Assembly: GCF_020217185.1 (NCBI RefSeq)
Contig: NZ_JAIWNX010000112.1
Location: forward strand, 1-14,452
DNA from: Asticcacaulis sp.
GTDB lineage: Bacteria; Pseudomonadota; Alphaproteobacteria; Caulobacterales; Caulobacteraceae
DNA length: 14,452 nucleotides
Reading direction: 5' to 3'
The position numbers were made by a program, and so were the translations under genes. Under the pieces are notes generated by a model. The model was not told the DNA's origin and ran no database searches. It saw nothing but the letters and a program-made list of their open reading frames with translations. The first letter of the stretch is position 1. The number at the start of each line of letters is the position of its first letter. Shown here piece by piece: positions 6,772 to 13,757 of this stretch.

Positions 6772-7584
6772 TTACCTTTCCACACCCGTCGGGGCCAGTT
6801 GCACCGGCACATAAAGGCTGAACACCGCGCCGGTTTCGGGGTGGTTGCGCACCTCGATACGCCCGCCCAGAAGCGTCATGATCAGCTCAGCGATCGACAG
6901 GCCCAGACCCGTCCCGGCATTCTGCTGATCCTGCTTTTGCAGGCGCGTATATTTGTTGAAGATGGCGCGCATCTTGTCCGGCGGGATGCCCGGCCCGTGG
7001 TCGCGCACGTGCACAAAGGCCTCTTCGCCCGATGCCCCATAGTCGATATCGACCACCGGGGCCTTGCCCGTATGTTTCAGCGCGTTCTCAATAATCAGGC
7101 CAACCACGCGCGACAACAGCACCGTATCCGTGTGAAAGGCCTCGGCACCGCCCAGATCGTGCAGGCGAATCTCGCCCTTATCCTTCAAAGGCCCCAGTCG
7201 CGTGATCGAATCGCGGATCAGCGGCGTCAGATTGGCCGTCTCCTCGCGCGGCTGCACGGCGCGGCTTTCCAGCTTGGCCATGTCGAGGATGTTGGTGATG
7301 AACTTGTCGAGGCGATAGGCTTCGGACAGGGCGGACGTAATCAGCGAGCGCCGCTTCTCCTCCGACAGCTTGGCTTCGAGCAGGGTATAGACCTCCAGCG
7401 AGCCGATAATGGTCGCCAGCGGGGTTTTCAGGTCGTGGGATACAGCGGACAACATCTGACGGTACAGCGCTTCCTTGAGTTGGGTTTCCTGCGACGGATC
7501 AAGCCCCGGAGCCGGTTCTGCCTTGTCCACCCTGACCTCTGTATCCATAACCAACCCCGAATGGGCATCTGCGGTCAGAGACAT
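6772..7584 (-). CDS. small soluble sensor histidine kinase, KdpD-like transmitter
   Basis: A 270-aa cytoplasmic kinase consisting of a transmitter module with almost no input domain. HisKA (about 40-108) carries the phospho-acceptor His50 in SHDLKTPLA. The HATPase domain (about 150-262) has the N-box Asn167 (IIENALKHTG), G1 box DHGPGIP (195-201) and G2 box GTGLGLS (224-230). The first 35 residues are acidic and low in complexity, with no membrane segment, so sensing must come from a partner protein. The SHDLKTPL...GSLE and NILDMAKLES segments recall the KdpD C-terminal half. ATG 7584 has a weak ribosome site; ATG 7548 (MDTEVRV) is an alternative. It lies 80 bp downstream of the 165-aa unknown gene and is followed by the REC-REC gene. 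Confidence 0.88.
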   Translation of the reverse strand: MSLTADAHSGLVMDTEVRVDKAEPAPGLDPSQETQLKEALYRQMLSAVSHDLKTPLATIIGSLEVYTLLEAKLSEEKRRSLITSALSEAYRLDKFITNILDMAKLESRAVQPREETANLTPLIRDSITRLGPLKDKGEIRLHDLGGAEAFHTDTVLLSRVVGLIIENALKHTGKAPVVDIDYGASGEEAFVHVRDHGPGIPPDKMRAIFNKYTRLQKQDQQNAGTGLGLSIAELIMTLLGGRIEVRNHPETGAVFSLYVPVQLAPTGVER

Positions 7585-7664
7585 ATCTTATTCCGGTACA
7601 CAAGGCCAAGCGAAACACCCCGTCGGGTCATTAAAAACAACCATCAGGGGGCACAGGTTACAGA

Positions 7665-8162
7665 TTACTGGGTTTGCATGAACTGCCCGCGCAGCGCGCC
7701 TTGCAGACGGGTGATGCGGCGCAGCGCGCGGTTCAGTTCATCGATCAGGCGGCCCTGATCCGGCGTCGCCACCTGCCCCCCCTCGCCTTCCAGCCGCAGA
7801 TAGTCGTCAAGCTGCGCCGCCAGATGCACGCGCGCCTCTTCCAGCATGGTCAGGCCGGTTTCCCCCAGTTGCCGCGCGGCCTCAAGCCCTTCGGCATAGC
7901 GCGTCGCCCAGGCGTTCAGGCGCGAAATCTGCGCCTTCACATCGCTTTTGAGGTGCACGGTTTCCACCCCGCTCAGCAGGTCCTGAAGATCATTCCTCAG
8001 GTGCTGCGCGTCTTCGATATCGAGGGTGAAATCCACCGGCACAGACGTCGCCTTTTCGGCCTCCGGCGTGGGGTTGGGGGCCTCATAGGTCGCGGCTTCC
8101 GCGGGCGGATCAGCCGGTCGGGCAGAGGTCAGGGCGGGATCGCGTTCGACAGGGTCGGACAT
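7665..8162 (-). CDS. 165-aa helical protein of unknown function
   Basis: I do not recognise this protein. The first 45 residues are acidic, Pro/Ala-rich and probably disordered (SARPADPPAEAATYE). From about residue 46 to the end it looks almost entirely helical with coiled-coil-like spacing (DIEDAQHLRNDLQDLL, KAQISRLNAWATRYAEGL, LTMLEEARVHLAAQLDDYL, LIDELNRALRRITRLQGAL). No signal peptide, membrane segment or cysteine is present. The start ATG 8162 is set by AAGGAGAT upstream; extensions to 8225 lack a ribosome site. It sits inside the kinase/receiver cluster on the same strand, suggesting a scaffold, adaptor or divergent phosphotransfer role. His70 (VETVHLKSDVK) is near a lysine, but the spacing does not match the HxxKG pattern of HPt domains. 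Confidence 0.75.
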   Translation of the reverse strand: MSDPVERDPALTSARPADPPAEAATYEAPNPTPEAEKATSVPVDFTLDIEDAQHLRNDLQDLLSGVETVHLKSDVKAQISRLNAWATRYAEGLEAARQLGETGLTMLEEARVHLAAQLDDYLRLEGEGGQVATPDQGRLIDELNRALRRITRLQGALRGQFMQTQ

Positions 8163-8244
8163 GGTTATCTCCTTGTCCTGAAACCCTAATCCGACGTCCG
8201 CAAGGGCGCAGTGCGGAGCGGCCACCCGCCTATAAAGGGACGGT

Positions 8245-8278
8245 AAAAAGCCTGAAATCCTTTGCTCATCGTCAGGCC
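8245..8278 (-). terminator. possible terminator after the hybrid kinase gene
   Basis: On the minus strand GCCTGA, which includes the hybrid-kinase stop codon, pairs with TCAGGC about 16 nt later and is followed by TTTTT. The stem is short. It would partly separate the three-gene kinase operon from the downstream unknown gene, which then needs its own promoter in 8163-8244. Confidence 0.4.
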
Positions 8279-9855
8279 GGGGTCAGTGCCCGCAGTTTTT
8301 GCGCCAGAAGTCCGGGCTGGATCGGCTTCGACAGATAGTCGTCCATGCCCGCCTCTATGCAGCGTTCGCGGTCACCGGCCAGGGCGTGCGCCGTCACGCC
8401 GATAATGCGGTAGCGGAAGCCCCTCGCCGGCTCCAGTTCGCGGATGCGCCGCGTGGTCTCAAACCCGTCCATCTCGTGCATCTGCACGTCCATCAGAATG
8501 GCATGGTAGGGCGTGTCGCTGTCCTTCAGCAGGGCCAGCGCCTCGATGCCTGACTCGGCGGCCTCGGCCTCATAGCCCATCTCTTCCAGCATCAGGGTGG
8601 CCACCAGAACGTTCGGCGCATAGTCTTCGACGATCAGCACGCGCGGCCGCTCACCCGGCGCCGGCGGCGGCACAGGCGGACGCTCATCCTCGGCCACCGC
8701 CATCACCGCCACGGGCAGGCTGAGGCGCACGCTGAACAGCGAACCACGCCCCTCTTCGCTGTCCACCGCAATCTCGCCGCCCATCACCTCAACCAGAGCC
8801 CGTGCGATAGACAGGCCCAGCCCCGACCCGCCGAAACGCCGCGTGATGGAGGCATCAGCCTGCGTAAACTTGTCAAAGATCTGGCTGCGCTTGGCTTCGG
8901 GGATACCAATGCCGGTGTCGCGCACCGCAAGGCTCAGATCGACCCGGTCGCCGCGCCGCTGCGCCTCACCGATCAGCTCGATTTCACCGCGCGCGGTGAA
9001 CTTGAGCGCGTTGGAAATCAGGTTCATCACGATCTGCTGCAAGCGCGTGCGGTCACCGCGCACCGTCACGCCCTGCGTGTTATCGGTCAGGGCAAAGTCC
9101 AGCCCCTTGCGCTCAATATCTTGCGCAAACATCATCTTAAGGTCTTCCAGCACATCGGCCGGACGGAAGGCGGTGGACTCCAGCTCGATCTTATTGTCCT
9201 CAATTCTGGAAATATCGAGAAGATCATTGATCAGCCGCAACAGAAGCTGCGCATTGGTACGCAGAGTCTCTACGATCCGGTACTGATCGTCATTGAGCGG
9301 CGACTTGATCAGAATGTCCGACAGGCCCGTCACCACGTTGAGCGGTGTGCGAATCTCATGGCTCATGGTGGCCAGAAAGTCCGTCTTGGCCTGCGACGCG
9401 GCTTCAGCGCGCTCCTTGGCCGCCTGAAGCTCCTGACGCTGGCGCTCGTTCTCGCGCAGCAGGCGTTCCTTGGTGAAGGCCGCCTGCATGACGGCGGGCA
9501 GAAGGTCGAGATAGGCCTGATTGATGTCCTTCACTGCATAGTCAGCCGCCCCCAGCTCCATCGCCTCCAGCGCGATGGCTTCGTCACCGCCGGCGGTGAG
9601 GATGATGACCGGCGTGGTGATCTCGCGCGCCTTCAGGGCCTTCAGCATCTCCAGGCCATTCATGCCCGGCAGGTTGTAATCGAGCAGGATCAGATCAAAC
9701 CCCTGCTGCGCCATCACCTCCAGCCCGGCCTCAGCCGTGACGGCCAGATCGACCTCAAGGCTGTGGCGGCGAAAGCGCTTTTGCAGCAGGCGACCCAGCG
9801 CCTCATCGTCTTCGATATACAGGATGCGGGTCAGGGCGGGGGAAGACATCGGCAT
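8272..9855 (-). CDS. hybrid histidine kinase REC-HisKA-HATPase-REC
   Basis: A 527-aa soluble hybrid kinase. The N-terminal receiver (about 9-125) has Glu15-Asp16-Asp17, phospho-acceptor Asp59 (LLDYNLPGMNG), Thr87 and Lys109 (AVKD, not the common KP form). A coiled-coil linker (about 128-158) leads to HisKA with His166 in SHEIRTPLN. The HATPase domain has Asn282, G1 box DTGIGIPE (313-320) and G2 box GGSGLGLSIA (342-351). After a proline-rich linker (391-402) comes a second receiver (about 405-525) with Asp456 (LMDVQM), Thr488 and Lys510 (LSKPI). All catalytic residues are intact. No sensory domain is present, so its input is probably phosphorylation of the N-terminal receiver, plausibly by the upstream membrane kinase. 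Its start is one base after the stop of the single-receiver gene, implying translational coupling; ATG 9849 is an alternative start. Confidence 0.93.
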   Translation of the reverse strand: MPMSSPALTRILYIEDDEALGRLLQKRFRRHSLEVDLAVTAEAGLEVMAQQGFDLILLDYNLPGMNGLEMLKALKAREITTPVIILTAGGDEAIALEAMELGAADYAVKDINQAYLDLLPAVMQAAFTKERLLRENERQRQELQAAKERAEAASQAKTDFLATMSHEIRTPLNVVTGLSDILIKSPLNDDQYRIVETLRTNAQLLLRLINDLLDISRIEDNKIELESTAFRPADVLEDLKMMFAQDIERKGLDFALTDNTQGVTVRGDRTRLQQIVMNLISNALKFTARGEIELIGEAQRRGDRVDLSLAVRDTGIGIPEAKRSQIFDKFTQADASITRRFGGSGLGLSIARALVEVMGGEIAVDSEEGRGSLFSVRLSLPVAVMAVAEDERPPVPPPAPGERPRVLIVEDYAPNVLVATLMLEEMGYEAEAAESGIEALALLKDSDTPYHAILMDVQMHEMDGFETTRRIRELEPARGFRYRIIGVTAHALAGDRERCIEAGMDDYLSKPIQPGLLAQKLRALTPA

Positions 9856-9856
9856 C

Positions 9857-10321
9857 TTATTTCACCACGGTGTTGGGAACCTTCACCACGGCAAGCATCA
9901 GGCCCAGCTTGCGGATGGCGTCGGAGAAATTGTCGTATTCGACCGGCTTGGTGATATAGACATTGCAGCCCAGCTCATAGCAGCGATCGATTTCGCGCGG
10001 ATTATCGGTCGTGGTCAGCACGATCACCGGAATGGCGCGCGTGGACGGATCGCCCTTGAGGCGGCGCAGAATCTCATAGCCGTCGATATGCGGGATGTTG
10101 AGGTCGAGCAGCACCAGAGTCCGTTCATGGCGTTCGGCGGTCTGCGCCGCGCTGAGGTGCTCACCGAAGAAATAGTCGATGGCCGCCGCCCCGTCTTCGA
10201 AATGGCGCACCGGATTGCCGATCCCGGCGCGCTCCAGATTCTTGCGGATCAGGCGCGCGTGACCGGCATCGTCTTCGATCATGACCAAGGTGAACTGATC
10301 GTCAAAGGCAGGGACCATCAT
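9857..10321 (-). CDS. single-domain response regulator (Rcp1-like receiver)
   Basis: A 154-aa stand-alone receiver. It has acidic residues Glu16-Asp17-Asp18, phospho-acceptor Asp73 (VLLDLNIPHIDG), Thr103 (VIVLTTT) and Lys125 (YITKPVE). The insertion around residues 52-67 (GEHLSAAQTAERHERT) and the DGYEILRRLKGDP and ELGCNVYITKP segments fit the Rcp1-like class that usually accompanies phytochrome or PAS-type kinases lacking a fused receiver. With no output domain it probably shuttles phosphate from the CHASE3-PAS kinase to another protein or regulates by contact. It is the middle gene of a tight operon, 4 bases after the kinase stop and one base before the hybrid kinase start. ATG 10321 and ATG 10318 are equivalent starts. 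Confidence 0.92.
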   Translation of the reverse strand: MMVPAFDDQFTLVMIEDDAGHARLIRKNLERAGIGNPVRHFEDGAAAIDYFFGEHLSAAQTAERHERTLVLLDLNIPHIDGYEILRRLKGDPSTRAIPVIVLTTTDNPREIDRCYELGCNVYITKPVEYDNFSDAIRKLGLMLAVVKVPNTVVK

Positions 10322-10325
10322 AGGT

Positions 10326-12191
10326 TCAGGCTTCCATCGCAGTTACAGGGCGTGACGCTTCGCTCAGGCGCGGGCGTTTGGGCAGGCGCACATGAAAGCG
10401 CGTCCCTTCATCAATTTTCGAGTCGAACCAGATGTCACCGGACAGGCGCCTCAGCGTCGCCTTGACATAGGCCATGCCGAGCCCCAGCCCACCGACCTCG
10501 GTCGTATTGCGGGCGCGGCGGAAGATTTCAAACACCTTCGGCTTGTCGATATCGGCGATGCCGCGGCCATTATCCGACACGGTGAAGATGTAATCGTGCA
10601 GCGTCTCGCGCACAGATACTTCTATCTTTCCGGTAATATCCGGCCGCAGATATTTGACCGCATTATCGAGCAGATTGCCGAAAATCTGCTCCAGCGCCAC
10701 GGCGTCGCTCATGATCTCCGGTAAGGGGTCACAGCTTATCTCGATCCCCTTTTGCGTAATATCGTACCCCAGAGCCCCAACGCATTTGTCGAATATAGTC
10801 TGGGTGTTAACCGGCTCGATCGTATAGACGCGCTTACCGATGCGCGACAGGTCGAGGATGGCGCGCGTCAGGCTATCCATGCGCTCAACCCCTTTGGCGA
10901 TAAAGCCCAGCGACTCCGGCACGTCCTCTTTCAGGGCCAGATCGAGCGCCTTCTGATGCTCTGGCGCAAAGTCTTTCTGATACGGGGCGATGGCGTTGGT
11001 CACCGCCTTCATTGATATTTCCAATTCTTTGGAAAAACCTTTCAAATTGACCAGAGGCGCGCGCAGGTCGTGCGAGGTGATGTAGGTGAAGGTTTCCAGA
11101 TCGGCATAGAGCTGACGCAACTCTTCCTCGCGCTGCTTCTGTTCGGTAATGTCGGCGTGGGTGCCGATCATGCTCTTGATGCCGCTGAAATCGGCCCCGG
11201 TGCCGACGCCGCGCGATAAAATCCAGCGATAGCCGCCGTCCTTGTGCCGCATGCGGAAGATGCTGCGATAGGTGGCGTCCGTGCCTTCCATATAGCGGCG
11301 CAGATCGGCGTCCGCCGCCTCGCGGTCATCCGGGTGGATCATGTCGCGCAACACCTCCCAGCGGTTTTCCACCTCGTCCGGGGCATAGCCCAGCATGGCC
11401 TTATAGGCCGCGGAGCAATAGACGTCGCCGCTGACGAAGTTCACCTCAAACAGGCCATCGTTAATGCCTTCGGTGACCTCACGATAGCGCTGCATGACGG
11501 CCTCCTGCTCGGCCAGACGGTTGCGGAAATCGGCCTCCAGATTGAGGATCGTCACCGTCCCCAACAGCATGACACCGATCAGCAGGATGCTGCCGATGAC
11601 CAGCGTAAAGACAAAATCCGAACGCGCCTTCACCACCTCCGCCGTCTGAAGCCGCACCTCGACCAGACGCCGCACATTGGTGGCCTCCAGCGCGCGACGC
11701 ACGTGCGCCATGTCGCGCACCTGTCGTTCAAACGCCTCGCGCGTCAGCGCCGCCCCGCGCCCCAGCCGGCGGTTTTCGACCTGATCGTCGAAGGTCTTGC
11801 GCAAGGATCGGATATTATCGAGCCACAGATAGATGTCGCGCGCCGCCTGCGGATCATGGCGCAACACCAGGGTGCGATAGGCCGACAGATCACGCTCCAG
11901 CATATCGCGCGCCGTGCGATAGCTGGTCAGCGTCGCCTCATCGCCGGACACCAGATAGGCGTGAACCCCCGTCTGCATATCGAGCAGATCGACCAGCACC
12001 ACCCGGCTTTGGCGAATGGCCTCGTATTCAAACAGGGATTGCCGGTTCTGGTCCTGAATGCGGTTGTAATGGGCGTAGACAATGAACGAAAAGGCCACGG
12101 TCGCAATCGACAGCAGGACAAACAGCACCAGATAGTACCGTCGCTGCCGCAGCAGCTTTTGCCACATCATCCGTCTTTCCCCGTCCATCAT
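10326..12191 (-). CDS. membrane sensor histidine kinase, CHASE3-PAS-HisKA-HATPase
   Basis: A 621-aa inner-membrane kinase that likely starts the cluster's phosphorelay. Membrane segment 1 spans about 20-40, a helical periplasmic CHASE3-like domain about 45-185 (LLDMQTGVHAYLVSGDE is its typical motif), and membrane segment 2 about 193-215. A PAS_3-type domain follows at about 236-350 (YKAMLGYAPDE, MIHPDDR, GTHADITEQK). HisKA has His374 in SHDLRAPL, with an enlarged helical hairpin (about 392-428) before VERMDSLTRAILDLSR. The HATPase domain has Asn510, G1 box SDNGRGI and G2 box GGLGLGMA. No receiver is fused; the next gene supplies one. MM at 12191 is given as the start, but ATG 12170 (MMWQKLL) has a better upstream GGGGAAAG sequence. 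The periplasmic ligand is unknown. Confidence 0.92.
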   Translation of the reverse strand: MMDGERRMMWQKLLRQRRYYLVLFVLLSIATVAFSFIVYAHYNRIQDQNRQSLFEYEAIRQSRVVLVDLLDMQTGVHAYLVSGDEATLTSYRTARDMLERDLSAYRTLVLRHDPQAARDIYLWLDNIRSLRKTFDDQVENRRLGRGAALTREAFERQVRDMAHVRRALEATNVRRLVEVRLQTAEVVKARSDFVFTLVIGSILLIGVMLLGTVTILNLEADFRNRLAEQEAVMQRYREVTEGINDGLFEVNFVSGDVYCSAAYKAMLGYAPDEVENRWEVLRDMIHPDDREAADADLRRYMEGTDATYRSIFRMRHKDGGYRWILSRGVGTGADFSGIKSMIGTHADITEQKQREEELRQLYADLETFTYITSHDLRAPLVNLKGFSKELEISMKAVTNAIAPYQKDFAPEHQKALDLALKEDVPESLGFIAKGVERMDSLTRAILDLSRIGKRVYTIEPVNTQTIFDKCVGALGYDITQKGIEISCDPLPEIMSDAVALEQIFGNLLDNAVKYLRPDITGKIEVSVRETLHDYIFTVSDNGRGIADIDKPKVFEIFRRARNTTEVGGLGLGMAYVKATLRRLSGDIWFDSKIDEGTRFHVRLPKRPRLSEASRPVTAMEA

Positions 12192-12267
12192 ATACGCAAA
12201 CGCAGGCCCTGAAGCCCTGCGGCATCAGAACCTGCGAAAACCGGAAATGTCCAGCCTTACGACTGGC

Positions 12268-12423
12268 TTAATTCTTGGCGTCCTTGGCGGCGTCGGAAAC
12301 CGCTTCGCCCCCGGCCTGAACGTCCTTGCCCGCACCTTCAATGGTGTTGCAGGCCGACAGGGCCGGAACGGCCGCCAGCGCAACGCCGGCAATTACGATC
12401 ATCTTGGCGATCTTATTGGTCAT
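12268..12423 (-). CDS. entericidin-family small lipoprotein
   Basis: A 51-aa lipoprotein. A lipoprotein signal peptide (MTNKIAKMIVIAGVALAAVP...) ends in the lipobox LSAC with the acylated Cys25. The mature part, CNTIEGAGKDVQAGGEAVSDAAKDAKN in two pieces (CNTIEGAGKDVQ, GGEAVSDAAKD), is the classic entericidin A/B pattern. Entericidin B of E. coli is a stationary-phase membrane-active lipoprotein; here an envelope-stress role is inferred, not shown. ATG 12423 is fixed by AAAGGA 8 bases upstream; the longer reading to 12489 has no ribosome site. It stands alone, upstream of the CHASE3 kinase on the same strand, in a separate transcription unit or with partial read-through. Confidence 0.9.
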   Translation of the reverse strand: MTNKIAKMIVIAGVALAAVPALSACNTIEGAGKDVQAGGEAVSDAAKDAKN

Positions 12424-12529
12424 GTGCTTGGTCCTTTTCAAATGCCCCATCTTACTCAGAGCTTGCCGCCGCACCGGTAATGGGTCCATGCCATCGACAG
12501 AGGCCTTAATAAATAAATCATAAGAAAAA

Positions 12530-12982
12530 TCAGGCGGCTGTTTTACGGCGGCTTGATTTTCCGCTCCTTAGCCCGTCGCGAAAGGCACGCCACACCGACA
12601 CGGCCCCACCGGCGGTGCGCGTCACCACGCCCTGCACCTCGCGCTCACCCGGCATGGCCGAGGTTTCGCTGATCAGGTGCTCAAGCGTCCCCTGCACGGC
12701 GCGCCGGGCGCGGCCGATGGCCACCAGCAGGACAAGCCCCACAGCAATGACCAGAGCGGCGACGATGCCGCCCGCGCCCTGCGGCGTGAGCCCCAGCGCC
12801 TGCAAGCCGTGAAAGGCGAGCAGCAGCAAGACCGAAAGCCCCAGCGCCAGCGCCACCAGCGCAAACACCATCAGCCCGACCAGCACGCCCAGCGCGCTCA
12901 GAAAGGCCAGGGCCTGCGACCGCACCTGACGAAAGCGCTGACGCACAAAAAACAGTTCCGCCACACGTAACAGCACAGACAT
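12530..12982 (-). CDS. YqjE-like phage-holin-family membrane protein
   Basis: A 150-aa inner-membrane protein of the family grouped as phage holin superfamily / YqjE in bacterial chromosomes; despite the name these are not phage genes. A basic N-terminal segment (RQRFRQVRSQA) is followed by two long hydrophobic stretches, about residues 24-56 and 66-90. A charged C-terminal tail (about 91-150) ends in basic KSSRRKTAA. The start is ATG 12982 because AAAGGG lies just upstream; a GTG at 12997 would put that ribosome site inside the gene. It follows the DUF883 gene, the same order as yqjD-yqjE in enterobacteria, where both are membrane-associated and YqjD has been linked to ribosome attachment in stationary phase. 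A terminator-like hairpin separates the two genes. Confidence 0.78.
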   Translation of the reverse strand: MSVLLRVAELFFVRQRFRQVRSQALAFLSALGVLVGLMVFALVALALGLSVLLLLAFHGLQALGLTPQGAGGIVAALVIAVGLVLLVAIGRARRAVQGTLEHLISETSAMPGEREVQGVVTRTAGGAVSVWRAFRDGLRSGKSSRRKTAA

Positions 12983-13006
12983 TCGCGACCCTTTCACAAC
13001 CGATAC

Positions 13007-13040
13007 AAAAAAGGGCGAAGCCGCTGTGGCCTCGCCCTTA
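13007..13040 (-). terminator. terminator/attenuator between DUF883 and holin-family genes
   Basis: AAGGGCGAAGCC (13011-13022) and GGCCTCGCCCTT (13028-13039) pair over 12 positions with a single mismatch around a 5-nt loop. On the minus strand the stem is followed by TTTTTT. It begins 23 bases after the DUF883 stop. Only about 25 bp remain before the holin-family start codon, too little for a separate promoter, so the downstream gene may depend on read-through. Confidence 0.8.
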
Positions 13041-13062
13041 AACCTTCAGACGAAACGCCCGA

Positions 13063-13365
13063 TCAGCGCTTGAGCATCATGCCGATCAGCACACCGGCAC
13101 CCAGCGCCAGAAGACCCGTGCGCACGGGGTTTTCGTGCACTTCCTTATTGAGGCGGCCACCTGCCTTGTTGAGATGGCCCTGCGCGTCATCAAAGAGATG
13201 ACGCAGCTTGGCACCGGCTTCGTTGGCGCGCGAAGACAGGTCATCGGCCACGTGGCGCGCGGTCTTTTCAACGCCTTCAACGGTACGGTCGGCTTCCGAA
13301 CGGACGTCGTGTTCGGCCAGAACCTTGGTGACTCCGGCGGCGGCTTTGGTGGCGGGGGACAGCAT
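13063..13365 (-). CDS. DUF883 / YqjD-ElaB-like membrane-anchored protein
   Basis: A 100-aa protein with a long amphipathic helical region (about 5-78, e.g. VEGVEKTARHVADDLSS, AGAKLRHLFDDAQ) and a C-terminal membrane anchor, NPVRTGLLALGAGVLIGMM ending LKR (about 79-100). The anchor has the glycine-zipper spacing that marks the DUF883 (YqjD/ElaB/YgaM) family. E. coli members are tail-anchored inner-membrane proteins that associate with ribosomes in stationary phase; the same role here is inference. ATG 13365 is set by AAAGGAGAG upstream, discarding an 18-residue extension. It heads a two-gene unit with the holin-family gene. Its upstream region contains an unusual G-rich inverted repeat shared with the divergent csbD-like gene. 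Confidence 0.88.
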   Translation of the reverse strand: MLSPATKAAAGVTKVLAEHDVRSEADRTVEGVEKTARHVADDLSSRANEAGAKLRHLFDDAQGHLNKAGGRLNKEVHENPVRTGLLALGAGVLIGMMLKR

Positions 13366-13393
13366 CAATCTCTCCTTTGAGGGCGTGCGATAT

Positions 13394-13537
13394 GGGGGAG
13401 GAATGGGGGTCACATCCACACGGACCGCGGGGCGGGGGGGGGATGTCTGACACGGAAGGCCGTCTGAGACAGCATCAAAACGAGGATGGGGGGGGGGTAT
13501 CTCGTTTTCGTCCGTGTCTTGGTCCGTGTGGATGTGA
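13394..13537. repeat. G-rich symmetric inverted repeat between DUF883 and csbD
   Basis: TCACATCCACACGGACC (13410-13426) is a perfect 17-bp inverted match to 13521-13537. Nested inside are GACACGGA (13449-13456) with TCCGTGTC (13511-13518), and AAAACGAG (13477-13484) with CTCGTTTT (13501-13508). CACGGA thus occurs four times in a mirror arrangement. G-runs of 5, 5, 4, 9 and 10 (13394-13398, 13405-13409, 13429-13432, 13434-13442, 13488-13497) lie on the plus strand. With 13538-13757 it forms the 392-bp divergent intergenic region. The remainder holds csbD leader sequence, a palindrome GCAAGGCCTTGC (13639-13650) and no convincing gene. Confidence 0.75.
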
Positions 13538-13695
13538 TGACTGAACCCTATCGGCGCGGCTTTAAGGATGCGATGCCTATGGCTGAAAGCAAAAATAAGG
13601 GGCAGATAAAGGCGCGTTTCCTGATTTTTTACTTACGCGCAAGGCCTTGCAAACCCGGCGAAAACTGACGCAGCGCGGGCGCAGCTTAGCATCAG

Positions 13696-13724
13696 GGTCG
13701 CGCGCTTTCACCCGCGTCGCGACC
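13696..13724 (+). promoter_or_regulatory. possible 5' UTR hairpin of csbD-like gene
   Basis: GGTCGCG (13696-13702) pairs with CGCGACC (13718-13724) around a 15-nt loop, ending 19 bases before the AAAGGAG ribosome site of the CsbD-family gene. It could stabilise the leader or tune translation; no T-tract follows, so it is not a terminator. Confidence 0.35.
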
Positions 13725-13757
13725 TTCACACCCCTACCCTCACAAAGGAGATCAGAC

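Noticed and set aside
6730..7758. 342-aa plus-strand frame opposite the small kinase
   Set aside because: It is antisense to a kinase with complete catalytic motifs; composition is typical of a shadow frame.
11244..12212. 322-aa plus-strand frame opposite the CHASE3 kinase
   Set aside because: It is a His/Gln-rich shadow of the kinase and has no start signal.
12530..12982. Prophage holin
   Set aside because: The family name suggests phage, but the gene pairs with DUF883 as in chromosomal yqjD-yqjE and there is no endolysin or other phage gene nearby.
13394..13537. CRISPR-like array
   Set aside because: Repeats here are inverted and nested, not direct repeats with unique spacers, and there are no cas genes.
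13486..13668. 60-aa frame in the DUF883-csbD gap
   Set aside because: It starts within the G-run, includes one inverted-repeat arm, and resembles nothing known. A preceding G-run could mimic a ribosome site, so this is a low but non-zero chance.
12424..13757. EcfG-type (GGAAC-N16/17-CGTT) promoters for the stress-family genes
   Set aside because: I looked on the relevant strands upstream of entericidin, DUF883 and csbD and found no GGAAC box.
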